A stretch of 41,103 nt of DNA from Pirellulales bacterium (GTDB taxonomy: Bacteria; Planctomycetota; Planctomycetia; Pirellulales; Pirellulaceae). The stretch is from NCBI GenBank assembly GCA_022451045.1, contig JAKUOW010000015.1, positions 1 through 41,103 on the forward strand, written 5' to 3'. Below are positions 6,637 to 15,647 of the stretch, piece after piece (position 1 is the first letter of the stretch; every line of letters starts with the position of its first letter). The notes under the pieces were generated by a model. The model worked only from the letters and a program-made list of their open reading frames with translations, was not told the origin of the DNA and did not search any database. The position numbers and the translations under genes were made by a program.

Positions 6637-8490
6637 TCAGGCATCTTGCTCAATTTGAACAGGTTCGGCGACGGCTTCATCAAAAGATGGTCGCTCCAGA
6701 ACCGTATCCACCAGGAAGTACATCAATCGCCGCAAGTCTTCAGGTTGAATTTCATCTGCGACTAATTCCGCTCGCTGTTGGTGTTTATCAACAAGCCGAT
6801 AAGCGATTTCAAATACATTTGCCTTGGTATACAACTCTTTTACTCTGGATAAGCGCTGTCCAGCGGATAGCTGATCATTCTCAATGAGTGACAGAAGTTC
6901 TTCCTGTTCATCAGAGTCTAAATTTTCCAAGGCAAGAGCCAGAAGGACTGTTGGGCGTCCGCCGAGTGTATCGCCACCGGCACTCATCTTATTGAAATCA
7001 TCACCTTGCCAGTCGATCAAATCATTGAGAATCTGGAAAGCAACTCCAAGATTCCTGGCAAACATTTTTACCGGTTCACGATACTCACTAATTGCGTGGG
7101 CTAGTCGCACACCGGACATCATGGCTGCTTCAAATGCAGGTGAAGTCTTAAGTGCATAGATCTTCAAAGCATCGAGAGGCGACAGCCGTTTATTTAGTGA
7201 ATCTCTCCACAAGAGCTCAGCGCCTTGACCTTCTGAGAGCTTGGTATGTGCTTCGGCAAGAATGTCGATAATGTCGGAGGCAACATCCGGGCCAAGTGCT
7301 GCGGCTTCGCGTGAAACCAGGCGATAACCGAGACCGATCAGATAGTCGCCGACATTTATGGCTGTGGGGATACCGTATTTACGGTGTAATGTTTCCTCAC
7401 CGTAGCGGTAAGCATCGTTGTCCTGAATATCATCGTGAACCAATGATGCTTTGTGAAATGTCTCAATAGACATTGCAGTTAATTTGATTTGATCTGAAAG
7501 GGATTCCAGATGTGCGGCCCCCATACCGGTCGTGCCACGTCCACCAGTTAGTGCATCATACGTGGCGAGCGTTATAAACGGCCGTGAGTGTTTGCCCCCT
7601 CGACCAAGGAAGTCATAGGCAATGGCCTCCGTCGCGCACACAGGATCCAAGCCACCAACCCCTTGCCCGTTCATTTCGCTTAACCTTGGCCCACCACGGA
7701 ACCGCGGAGCAAGTCGTTCAAGTTCATCGGGGTTGAACATGTTTGCAGCCGACCGCATCAAATGCATATAACTGCGTGTTTGCTGTGTGCCTTCGGAAGC
7801 CTGAACGTGAATCATGTCGCTTACCCACTGTTCATCCACTGCAGTATTTCGGCAGTCATTTGAAAGAAGTGGGACAGCCATGCACGGGATACCGGCCAGC
7901 AGAATTTTGTCGATTGCCTTCTCAAGCACATTCAGGCAGGCTACACCAACGATCGCATCCACGTATCCACTTACGATGATCTTCATTACGATCGGTGAAC
8001 CCTCAGCTACCAGCACACGGTAGCCCATTTCTTCAGCGGCTCCACGAAAGTCAGCAATGCTGCATGCACCGCATGTTTTGCAATCGAGCCCAAATTGATC
8101 GTAATCGGCAGGGCAGCCTTCGGCATGTTTCAAACAGTGTGGAAGAAGAAACAGCCGACGTGATGGTGGTACCATGGCCACTTGATCTCGCCAAAACTCA
8201 CTGGCCAGATTTACCATTGTCCAACCGAGGTAGCCTTCATCGAGCCCGTGCTCGGCGAGCATCTCTCGTGCTACAACCTCCATCTCGTCCTTTGTCATTG
8301 GACGGGATTTATCGAGTTTGTCAGCAACTTCCTTGCACTTCATGCGCAGTTGTTCACGATGGTCCAACGTTTGTGGCACCATTTTTAGATGAGCAGTAGA
8401 CCGTCGTGCAGATCTGCGACTAGATTGGTCTTCGGCCGAACCGGATTGTTGATTCGCCGATGATGCAGTTGCCAAGATTGATTCCTTCAT
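6637..8490 (-). CDS. DUF116 domain fused to polyprenyl diphosphate synthase
   Basis: A protein of 617 residues in two parts. Residues about 60-250 form a DUF116 domain with a cysteine cluster (C126, C137, C140, C143: CPADYDQFGLDCKTCGAC) that probably binds metal or an Fe-S centre. Residues about 285-600 form an isoprenyl diphosphate synthase. GGKHSRP stands where GGKxxRP is usual. The first Asp-rich motif is DDIQD (353-357), and the second is NDLID (489-493), with Asn for the first Asp, as in some family members. The enzyme would condense allylic diphosphates with IPP to make a linear prenyl diphosphate; chain length cannot be read with certainty. The gene starts 16 bases after the terpene cyclase gene ends, so it probably supplies precursor to that cyclase. 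The role of DUF116 is unknown. Confidence 0.87.
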   Translation of the reverse strand: MKESILATASSANQQSGSAEDQSSRRSARRSTAHLKMVPQTLDHREQLRMKCKEVADKLDKSRPMTKDEMEVVAREMLAEHGLDEGYLGWTMVNLASEFWRDQVAMVPPSRRLFLLPHCLKHAEGCPADYDQFGLDCKTCGACSIADFRGAAEEMGYRVLVAEGSPIVMKIIVSGYVDAIVGVACLNVLEKAIDKILLAGIPCMAVPLLSNDCRNTAVDEQWVSDMIHVQASEGTQQTRSYMHLMRSAANMFNPDELERLAPRFRGGPRLSEMNGQGVGGLDPVCATEAIAYDFLGRGGKHSRPFITLATYDALTGGRGTTGMGAAHLESLSDQIKLTAMSIETFHKASLVHDDIQDNDAYRYGEETLHRKYGIPTAINVGDYLIGLGYRLVSREAAALGPDVASDIIDILAEAHTKLSEGQGAELLWRDSLNKRLSPLDALKIYALKTSPAFEAAMMSGVRLAHAISEYREPVKMFARNLGVAFQILNDLIDWQGDDFNKMSAGGDTLGGRPTVLLALALENLDSDEQEELLSLIENDQLSAGQRLSRVKELYTKANVFEIAYRLVDKHQQRAELVADEIQPEDLRRLMYFLVDTVLERPSFDEAVAEPVQIEQDA

Positions 8491-8506
8491 TTGTCGAATC
8501 GGTACT

Positions 8507-10393
8507 CTACAGCTGTGCGTGTTCTGAAGACTCTGAAAACAGGCTTTGACAGCTTCCCAACGCAGAGGCCGTAAAAATCATAGGGTACAGCCTTTCATAA
8601 TACCACAGCTTTGCGAAGTAGAAACCAATAGGAGACGGGTTCGTCCACGTATCTTTCTCTACCTTATCCAGTAACCACATAAGTCCTTTTTCGATAATCT
8701 CTCTATATTTCTGACCTTTATCGATAGCGATAATCGTTTCAACTGCTAACGAAGTTTCTTCTACGCTGCTTTCCAAATAGCTAAGTGCAATCACCGTTGC
8801 AGTCGATTCATCATCGAACTGCTCATCCTGAGATGCTACAGAACTTCCCCATCCGCCATTTGGGTTTTGCTGTTCAACTAGCCATTGCAATCCCCTCTTT
8901 GCAACTTCGTCTTCTTCTCTTCCCCAATCCGAATACGCGAGCAGCACTTTTGATGTGCCGTAAATCGGATTTTCTTCGTTTGGGTCATCCTGATTGCCAA
9001 ACCACAAAGGTAACCAAGAGCCATTTGCATGCTGTGTATTCGCTAAGTATTCAAAACCGCTGTTTAGAGCACGTGTTAACTGAGATTCCGGGACTTTTGA
9101 TTGCCAGGCAGCTAATGCTCGAAGAACATGTGCGGTCAGGTCACTTCCGCTCCGGTCGAACGGTAACTTACCCCATCCCCGGCAAAATGTTGGCCATCCC
9201 TTATCTCGGTTTTGCAGTCCTAACATCCATTCGATTCCAGGAGTGATGGCATCTTCTAGCTGCCGTCGATCGTCCGTGCTTAGCTCGCATCGCCTAGAAA
9301 TTTCGCTAAGAGCGATGAGTGCTCCGGGCGTATCATCACAATCCGGTACGGCGCCACTCAAGTTACTCCACCCCCAACCTCCGGGAGCAGCGCCAGTAAA
9401 AGGATGACGTGTCGCGTGCTGACAATTCAGTAGCCACTTGAGGCAGTCAACCGATTGCAATCCCGAGGGGCATTTAGAAAGTGCATTAATGCTGAGTGAA
9501 GTGTTCCATGTCGCAAGATTTGTGTCGATCGGCCAGCTGCCATCACTTCTCACACTCTCAGCAATGAACCGGATTCCATTACACGTAACCGCATGATCCG
9601 TACGCCCAATGGAGGCGAGACTCATGACCACGAAGCTTGTTAAAGGGATTGCCTCGAGATAACCACCACTATCGGGCTGCATCTTTTCAAGCACTCGCAG
9701 GCTTCTCTTTACAGCGAGTGCGCGAATAATCCTCGAAATCGGGTTCCACGGTTTCTTATGAAAGAACCGCGTCTGACCAATGGCAACGAGAGCGGGAATG
9801 GCATAGCTCACCACGGGCATCTTAAGAAACCTATAGAGTGATTGTGGAAAGCATGCTAATTCAAACGGTAGCGGTGAAACATCTCTCCAATCCACCAGGC
9901 CGGCAATTGCAGCATTGGTGAGGATAGGCACAGCAAATGTCTTATCCTTGCCGTATCGAGCGCGGAGTCCATCAACACGGCCATGTGAATCAATGTATTT
10001 GTTAGCCCGATCAATGAGAGATTGATATTCACCGGATTTACCCGCCAGTTCTAAGGCTGCGACCACTAACATGCTGGTTGCAATATTGGAGTAACTCAAC
10101 GTGGTGTCTCCAAAGCCACCATCAGAGTTTTGATGTGCGGTAATCCAGGTCACTCCACGATCAATCAATTCAGAGATTTCCCCAATATCGCTCAGGCCAC
10201 AATTGAGTTCACGGACCTTAGCATTACTTGCTTGAAGGCTATTGCGAAAAGTCGCAAGTGCGGAAACAGCAGTAGCAGTGGAGAGCGCGCTTGTAGATAA
10301 TTCACCTTCCCATATCCCGTCCTCAGTACGTTCTGCCAACAATCGACTTGTCGTTCGGTTGATTGCAGAATTCAGTCGTTGGGCAATGGACAT
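8507..10393 (-). CDS. Class II terpene cyclase, squalene-hopene cyclase-like
   Basis: A protein of 628 residues, the usual length of squalene-hopene cyclases. The proton-donor motif DxDD is present as VPDCDDTPGAL (Asp351-Cys-Asp-Asp354), preceded by GGWGWSN. Several QW-type toroid repeats are visible: QNSDGGFGDT, QNRDKGWPTF, QHANGSWLP and QNPNGGWGSS. An N-terminal LPFELACFPQSLYRF segment also fits the family. Such enzymes protonate a terminal alkene and cyclise a linear polyprene at the membrane. No squalene synthesis genes are visible nearby, but a polyprenyl diphosphate synthase follows directly. The substrate could therefore be a prenyl diphosphate, a C30-C35 polyprene or squalene made elsewhere. 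Spacing is 36 bases from the upstream gene and 16 to the downstream one. Confidence 0.88.
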   Translation of the reverse strand: MSIAQRLNSAINRTTSRLLAERTEDGIWEGELSTSALSTATAVSALATFRNSLQASNAKVRELNCGLSDIGEISELIDRGVTWITAHQNSDGGFGDTTLSYSNIATSMLVVAALELAGKSGEYQSLIDRANKYIDSHGRVDGLRARYGKDKTFAVPILTNAAIAGLVDWRDVSPLPFELACFPQSLYRFLKMPVVSYAIPALVAIGQTRFFHKKPWNPISRIIRALAVKRSLRVLEKMQPDSGGYLEAIPLTSFVVMSLASIGRTDHAVTCNGIRFIAESVRSDGSWPIDTNLATWNTSLSINALSKCPSGLQSVDCLKWLLNCQHATRHPFTGAAPGGWGWSNLSGAVPDCDDTPGALIALSEISRRCELSTDDRRQLEDAITPGIEWMLGLQNRDKGWPTFCRGWGKLPFDRSGSDLTAHVLRALAAWQSKVPESQLTRALNSGFEYLANTQHANGSWLPLWFGNQDDPNEENPIYGTSKVLLAYSDWGREEDEVAKRGLQWLVEQQNPNGGWGSSVASQDEQFDDESTATVIALSYLESSVEETSLAVETIIAIDKGQKYREIIEKGLMWLLDKVEKDTWTNPSPIGFYFAKLWYYERLYPMIFTASALGSCQSLFSESSEHAQL

Positions 10394-10429
10394 ATGGAGC
10401 CAATCGTATCGAGCGGTTTGTAGCCCGAA

Positions 10430-11935
10430 CTAGAGTTGCAACTGGTTGTGGAATTGCAGCCACTGCTGGTATTCGGGTGAACGCACAAATGCTTCATAAG
10501 CTTCAATTGTACTCAGGTCTTCGAATTCAACCGCGTGATCTGAGGCCAGAGTTTTAAGGGCGTGTAGCAGTAAAGGATGGTCTTCAAAGTAGATCGCATA
10601 ATCAGCGAGATTCCATGCAGCTTCAATATCAGAAGGAGTGCTTTGGATATACCGTTCAGCTGCTTCTTTGGCTTTCACCTGATTATCACCAATCATGTAG
10701 ATACCTGTTCGCATCGAGTCGAGATACGGGTCTCCACCTAGGGACTTGTCGAGGCGACCCACACAGGCAATGGCATTTGAAATGTCTTCTTGAATGGTAA
10801 AGAAATCAATAGATAGCAGGTCAATGGAATTGTCCGCAGGAAAATCGCGTTTGAAAGCTTCAAATGCCTGTATGTATTGAGTTTCATCCAATTCCAACAG
10901 TGCTGTCATATAGATAATCCGCATACGTTTCATGTTACGCACAAGCACGGGCAACTGGTGATAGATGCGAATTACCCCGTGATGGTCACCGAGTTGATAG
11001 GTGCTTTGTAATTGCTGCATGTTCAATTGATCTGTCTGGGTGATACCGTCGCGTTTCATCAATTTAACTATTAGCGTGAATGCCCTTTGGATCGTCTCGG
11101 TTTTCGTTTCTCCTTCGGTGTAGATGAAACTATCAATGACACGCACTTGACCATTGACTTTATCCAGAATCATCTCGTGATAGTCGATTCCACTTGATTC
11201 AGAGTGGATGAGTCGGAACAGGGCGGTTCTGTAACCACGATATGTCCGCGATCGCAGGAAAACGAAACTTCCATCGAATCCAATGGCATCAGCAATTTGT
11301 TGAGCCCAACCTAGTGACGCAGGTACAAACGCTGACTTGAAGCCTTGTTTGGCCTCAGAGAATTCCCGAGGTCCTGGAAAAATCTTTTCCATGGGATCGG
11401 TTGCTCTATCTACTAGTGTCTCGACATCCCAAAGCTGTGAGACGGACATACTATTGCCGCCTTTGATTCCCTCTTCGATTTGCCGCGCCAGTCCGATCGC
11501 ATCTGCTTCGGAAACCGCCGTCGAGTTTTGTTGAGCCATGCCGTCTGGCATGGACTGATCTGAATAACCTGAACCATCGGCGCTTTTTAGACCAGGCGTG
11601 CCAACGCTTTCCGGATTCTGATTGTATTGAGTTATCAGAAAGACTGTTGTCGCGAGTCCAACCATTACCACGGTGGCAGCAATAAGAACCCAACGCTTGT
11701 TTGAATTCGTGTATTTAGCGGGCGAGTTGATGCGGTATTGTGCGGGGTTGACGGTTGGCTGCGGTACGGCGGGTGGAATCGGTGGTGCAGGAGTTGACAG
11801 TGGTGGTAGAACCGGCGCGTTTACCGCGGTGTGCAAGAGTTGGTTGCCACACTTCGGGCAAGGTGCTGATTTTCCAGCGAGGTGATCTGGAATCTGAAAT
11901 CTGGCACCGCACTGGCACGCTACTTCTATGGCCAT
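10430..11935 (-). CDS. Zinc-ribbon, single-pass membrane protein with helical repeats
   Basis: A protein of 501 residues with no function I can name. Residues 7-29 form a small zinc ribbon, CQC...CPKC. A Pro-rich linker follows (about 40-68), then one membrane helix (WVLIAATVVMVGLATTVFLI, about 82-102). The rest is soluble. Its second half (about 300-500) looks like a TPR-type helical solenoid that could bind partners. Planctomycetes have many proteins of this ribbon-linker-helix-repeat layout. It sits inside the isoprenoid block, 24 bases after the radical SAM gene and 36 before the cyclase gene. It may anchor or organise those enzymes, or be an unrelated passenger. Confidence 0.75.
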   Translation of the reverse strand: MAIEVACQCGARFQIPDHLAGKSAPCPKCGNQLLHTAVNAPVLPPLSTPAPPIPPAVPQPTVNPAQYRINSPAKYTNSNKRWVLIAATVVMVGLATTVFLITQYNQNPESVGTPGLKSADGSGYSDQSMPDGMAQQNSTAVSEADAIGLARQIEEGIKGGNSMSVSQLWDVETLVDRATDPMEKIFPGPREFSEAKQGFKSAFVPASLGWAQQIADAIGFDGSFVFLRSRTYRGYRTALFRLIHSESSGIDYHEMILDKVNGQVRVIDSFIYTEGETKTETIQRAFTLIVKLMKRDGITQTDQLNMQQLQSTYQLGDHHGVIRIYHQLPVLVRNMKRMRIIYMTALLELDETQYIQAFEAFKRDFPADNSIDLLSIDFFTIQEDISNAIACVGRLDKSLGGDPYLDSMRTGIYMIGDNQVKAKEAAERYIQSTPSDIEAAWNLADYAIYFEDHPLLLHALKTLASDHAVEFEDLSTIEAYEAFVRSPEYQQWLQFHNQLQL

Positions 11936-11959
11936 CTAAGAATTCTTTGTACAGGACGA

Positions 11960-13240
11960 TCAGTTTTCAATTTGATGCAAATCAGGCACTCTCGACTGTT
12001 CTATAGGCGCTTCTCGTGAGTCGATCCAATTGTCTGCATCAAAATGTTTTGTGTATGCACCATAGTCATTGAACCAGAATTTTTTGGCCATTCGATACAC
12101 AAAATTCTTTTCTCGGATTTCATGGCCCGGATTATATTGTGAGGGGCGCAGGTCGAGATTCTCTAACTCCGCAAATGCTGCTTTTCGGGCAGTCGTATCC
12201 TGAGCTCCATGGCGACTGGCAATTTCATGGAGAAGATCCGGTCGTTCCAGAACAATGCATCCGCGTGTATGTTTTGCTGTTGTTTCTCTAAAATCGCGTA
12301 GAAACTCAGATTCGTTGAACACCTGTCTTAGTGGACGTTCATCATGTATGGATTCGTTTGCAAACTGAATAATAGGGCATGGTTCGATATCGCCCCACGG
12401 ACTGATGTGGTGCGTAAATCCTGTGGCAGCCGGGCATAAGGCATTGCCGTCGCCATCATGGTAAGCATCAACAATGACGATTGGCTTCTTTGCCCGCATT
12501 TCAACAACAAACTTTCGCACTGCTACTTGTTGTTCAGGTGTAAGAGCCAATTCCGGACACGGGTCAGGCCCAATGGGTCTATATATATGGAACCATGCGT
12601 ACATAACATTCATGTCAATCAGGCGATCAATCCACTCTTCACTGACAAGCTCGTCATAATTTGTTTGGCAAACGCTCGTACAGACACCGGTAAGCAACTT
12701 CGCATCCAAACAATTCTGAATACCGGTCATTGTCTTGTTAAAGACCTCTTCGCGACCACGTCGTTCATCGCTGACGATTTCATTTCCCTCGACGCTAATC
12801 AGGGGCGTCGCATTACCAAGTCGTCGTAACTCGGCTGCAACTTCCGGCGTGATGAATTGTCCGTTTGTAAAGATCTGGAAGTAGCAGTCACGGTGATTTC
12901 CTAGCACTTCTAATAGCTCGGGATGCATAAACGGCTCGCCCCCGAGGATCCCGAAGAAGGAATTGCCCATGTCTTTGGCTTCATTAATCAGCCGGTCCAT
13001 CGCTTCCACTTCAATTTTGCTTTGCTTTGCAGCTACATCTACCCAGCATCCCTGACATCGCAAATTACAACTGTTGATAATGGAGATGTAGAGAAACGGT
13101 GGAAAGAAGTCTCCACGTTTGAGTCGTTTCTTGTGTTTCTGCACACTGCGGATTCCCTTAAATCCTGCTTTCCAGGCCAGATTCCAAAGCAAACGCTTGT
13201 TCGTACGGAACAACAATCTTTTGGCCATTTTGAAATACAT
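11960..13240 (-). CDS. Radical SAM protein with C-terminal Cys motif
   Basis: A protein of 426 residues. The radical SAM motif CxxxCxxC is present as CNLRCQGC (Cys58, 62, 65), followed by a GGEPFMHP SAM-binding turn and an IFTNGQFIT strand. After the barrel, LCPAATGFTHHISPWGDIEPCPI carries further cysteines, as in proteins with a SPASM-like or DUF3463-like extension. It cleaves SAM to make a 5'-deoxyadenosyl radical; the substrate is unknown. The hopanoid enzyme HpnH is also a radical SAM protein encoded with a cyclase, so a tailoring role on the terpenoid is reasonable, but this is context only. It heads the six-gene block, 152 bases after fmt. The ATG at 13240 is chosen because upstream ATGs are out of frame. 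Confidence 0.87.
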   Translation of the reverse strand: MYFKMAKRLLFRTNKRLLWNLAWKAGFKGIRSVQKHKKRLKRGDFFPPFLYISIINSCNLRCQGCWVDVAAKQSKIEVEAMDRLINEAKDMGNSFFGILGGEPFMHPELLEVLGNHRDCYFQIFTNGQFITPEVAAELRRLGNATPLISVEGNEIVSDERRGREEVFNKTMTGIQNCLDAKLLTGVCTSVCQTNYDELVSEEWIDRLIDMNVMYAWFHIYRPIGPDPCPELALTPEQQVAVRKFVVEMRAKKPIVIVDAYHDGDGNALCPAATGFTHHISPWGDIEPCPIIQFANESIHDERPLRQVFNESEFLRDFRETTAKHTRGCIVLERPDLLHEIASRHGAQDTTARKAAFAELENLDLRPSQYNPGHEIREKNFVYRMAKKFWFNDYGAYTKHFDADNWIDSREAPIEQSRVPDLHQIEN

Positions 13241-13392
13241 GAATACCCATCCATGTTAGGAGGACTAAGTTGATTCACGGCGGCTGCCGCAGTTATTCTC
13301 AGTATAGACGTACTTGATGATGCCGTAATAGTGGTTAGCGATATTTACACTCCGGCAGTGCAAAGTAAATTCGCCTTTAACAACAACTACAA

Positions 13393-14358
13393 TCAGCCAT
13401 TGGATGATTGTGAAAACAGCGTACCGGGTTTGATTTGATAACCCCGCAAGAACTCCTCCGCTGTCATGGTACGTTTTCCCGCAGGTTGTACCTGTTCAAT
13501 CGCAATCACGCCATCATCCGTAGCGATCCACAACTCTTTGAATTGGTTGTCGATGAAACTACCGGGTTCTCCACATTCGCCATCAACAGGGCGGATTGCA
13601 CCGCCGAGTAATCGCAGCGGTTTTCCGTTTTCACGATTGCAGAACGTGAAGCTGCCCGGCCATGGCTGAACTCCACGGTGACGATTTAGTATTTCTGCTG
13701 TTGTGGCATTCCAATCAATATTGCCGTCAGATTTTGCCAGTCGTGGTGCGCGAGTTGAAAGAGTATCATCCTGTGATTCACCAATTGGTGTCGACCGATC
13801 CCAATTCTCGAGCATGGCAATGGAATCAAGAACCGCAGGTGCTCCCATTTCAGCCAGACGATTCTCAAGATCAACAGCGGATTCATCCGGCTGAATCTCG
13901 GTTTCGATTTTTAATAGCGCAGGACCGCCATCAAGTCGTGGCGTCATATGGATCACGGTGATCCCCGATACCGGATCGCCATTGATAATTGCCCACTGTA
14001 CAGGAGCAGCCCCTCGGTAAGCGGGTAAAAGTGAACCGTGGAGATTAATCCCACCGAGGGTTGCCGTGCTAAGGGTTTCCACCGATAGGATTTGGCCAAA
14101 GTCACAAACGACAAGCAAGTCCGGCTGCATTTCAGAAAGCTGTTTGACGAATGCTTCGTCATTCACGTTGGCTGGATCTAAGATGGGGACGGCCATTCCA
14201 TCAACAGCCTGTCGCATTGGGTTTGGCGGTGGGCGTCGGCCTCCCCGTGCCAGTTTTTCAGGCCGTGTGACTACAGCAAGGATGTCGTGATCAGACTCCA
14301 GCAACAGCTTGAAGGCCGGTACGACAAATCCACCGGTTCCCATGACGACAATGCGCAT
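13393..14358 (-). CDS. fmt: Methionyl-tRNA formyltransferase
   Basis: A protein of 321 residues, normal length. It transfers a formyl group from 10-formyl-THF to the initiator Met-tRNA. The catalytic set Asn105/His107 (INLHGSLLPAYRGAAP) and Asp143 (PRLDGGP) is present, and the C-terminal third is the usual tRNA-binding domain (IKPGTLF near the end). The family motif SLLPxxRGAAPIQ is intact. The gene starts 15 bases after def ends, the classic def-fmt pair that controls formylation and deformylation of new proteins. Confidence 0.96.
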   Translation of the reverse strand: MRIVVMGTGGFVVPAFKLLLESDHDILAVVTRPEKLARGGRRPPPNPMRQAVDGMAVPILDPANVNDEAFVKQLSEMQPDLLVVCDFGQILSVETLSTATLGGINLHGSLLPAYRGAAPVQWAIINGDPVSGITVIHMTPRLDGGPALLKIETEIQPDESAVDLENRLAEMGAPAVLDSIAMLENWDRSTPIGESQDDTLSTRAPRLAKSDGNIDWNATTAEILNRHRGVQPWPGSFTFCNRENGKPLRLLGGAIRPVDGECGEPGSFIDNQFKELWIATDDGVIAIEQVQPAGKRTMTAEEFLRGYQIKPGTLFSQSSNG

Positions 14359-14373
14359 TCGGCTTCTCCAGGC

Positions 14374-14952
14374 CTAACAAAACTGTGACTCAATCTCTGC
14401 CAAACGTGCGAAAACCGTTGTGTCATCCGGTATCGATCCGTCGGTACGTTTGGATCGAAACTCAATTTCGAATTCTTCAAGTTCAGCTTCGATTTCGGCT
14501 AACTCATACTGGTTCATTCTGTCAGTGAACATCACACCATCTAAATGATCTGTCTCATGTTGAACAACACGGGCCATCATTCCAGACAGGTCTGCTGAGA
14601 ATGGTTTGCCGTCGATTCCATAAGCATCCACATGAATATTCTTGAATCTGGCAACCGGTCCGTAGATGCCGGCCAGACTCAGGCAACCTTCTTCTGCTGT
14701 TTCCCGTCCTTTGCCTCGAGTTAGGACCGGATTGACGAATACTAACTCCTCACCTTCTCCTTTTTTTGCCGTCGTGTTTACGACGAATAGTCGAAGTGGT
14801 AAGTCAACTTGGTTTGCAGCCAGACCGATACCATTCGCTTCGTACATGAGTTCAAACATTTCCTGAACGATAGCTCGAAGCTCGGCATTTATGCGTTTCA
14901 CCGGTTTGGATTTATATCGCAACGTCGGATGAGGTAAAGAAATGATTTCCAT
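14374..14952 (-). CDS. def: Peptide deformylase
   Basis: A protein of 192 residues from MEIISLPHPTLR; the track's extra 28 residues overlap trmB and do not look native. All three deformylase motifs are present: GIGLAANQ, EEGCLS with the metal-ligand Cys, and QHETDHLDG with the two metal-ligand His and the catalytic Glu. It removes the formyl group from nascent proteins using a metal centre. The C-terminal tail after FTDRM is longer than in E. coli and acidic. It lies 22 bases after trmB and 15 before fmt, so the three are probably cotranscribed. Confidence 0.96.
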   Translation of the reverse strand: MEIISLPHPTLRYKSKPVKRINAELRAIVQEMFELMYEANGIGLAANQVDLPLRLFVVNTTAKKGEGEELVFVNPVLTRGKGRETAEEGCLSLAGIYGPVARFKNIHVDAYGIDGKPFSADLSGMMARVVQHETDHLDGVMFTDRMNQYELAEIEAELEEFEIEFRSKRTDGSIPDDTTVFARLAEIESQFC

Positions 14953-14974
14953 CGGAGCGGCTCGGACTCTTTCA

Positions 14975-15616
14975 TTACGAAAAGATGAATTGACTGCGGT
15001 AGACCGGGATGTCGTTCTTTCGCATCCGTCTTTCAAAGTGTGTTCGGTAATCCAAATCGTGTTCAGCAGTTTTTTCTTCTACTGCGTTTGGACCACGGAG
15101 TTCAGGAAAGCCCTCAAGCAACTCTAATGTTACATCAAAGTATTCCTTTACATCTGTCCAGAAGTGCAAGATTCCATTCGGTATCAGACAACGAGTGATG
15201 TCCTTAACAAATGGCTCATTCATGACCCGCCGTTTTCGATGACGAGCTTTCCACCAGGGGTCGGGGAAGTATACGTGTATGGCGGCGACACTGTTATCCG
15301 CAATATGCTTTGAGATAAAGCCAAGCGCATCGCCTTGCAGCATAAAAGCGTTTGCCTGTTCTTGTCGTGCTAGGCGTGACGCACAGTGTTTTGCATATTT
15401 TCGAGCGATTTCGATGCCAAGAAAGTTTCGTTCCGGATGATCAACGGACGCCGTTTGCATAAAGAGACCTTTCCCGCTGCCAACCTCGATTTCGAGAGGT
15501 TGTTGCTGGGTAAAGAAATCAGCGACAGTACACTCGTCGGTCAGATCTTCGATTTCAGCATAGTATGAGCTCAGATCCAGATTTGGATTGAGTTTTCTTA
15601 ATGCACGTCGTCCCAA
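14975..15616 (-). CDS. trmB: tRNA (guanine-N7-)-methyltransferase
   Basis: A protein of 213 residues. LEIEVGSGKGLFM is the SAM-binding motif of TrmB; FLGIEIARKYA, VYFPDPWWKARHRKRR and FWTDVKEYF are family signatures. It makes m7G46 in tRNA variable loops. The start is TTG at 15616, supported by a strong GAGGTGAG just upstream. The gene begins 31 bases after the FabZ-like gene ends and is followed by def, in a small run of translation genes. Confidence 0.94.
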   Translation of the reverse strand: MGRRALRKLNPNLDLSSYYAEIEDLTDECTVADFFTQQQPLEIEVGSGKGLFMQTASVDHPERNFLGIEIARKYAKHCASRLARQEQANAFMLQGDALGFISKHIADNSVAAIHVYFPDPWWKARHRKRRVMNEPFVKDITRCLIPNGILHFWTDVKEYFDVTLELLEGFPELRGPNAVEEKTAEHDLDYRTHFERRMRKNDIPVYRSQFIFS

Positions 15617-15647
15617 TGCTCACCTCGTTATTGCATACGGTGAACCG

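Noticed and set aside
11451-11693. Minus-strand 80-residue Arg-rich frame
   Set aside because: It is a shifted reading of the zinc-ribbon protein gene, which has a membrane helix in the true frame here.
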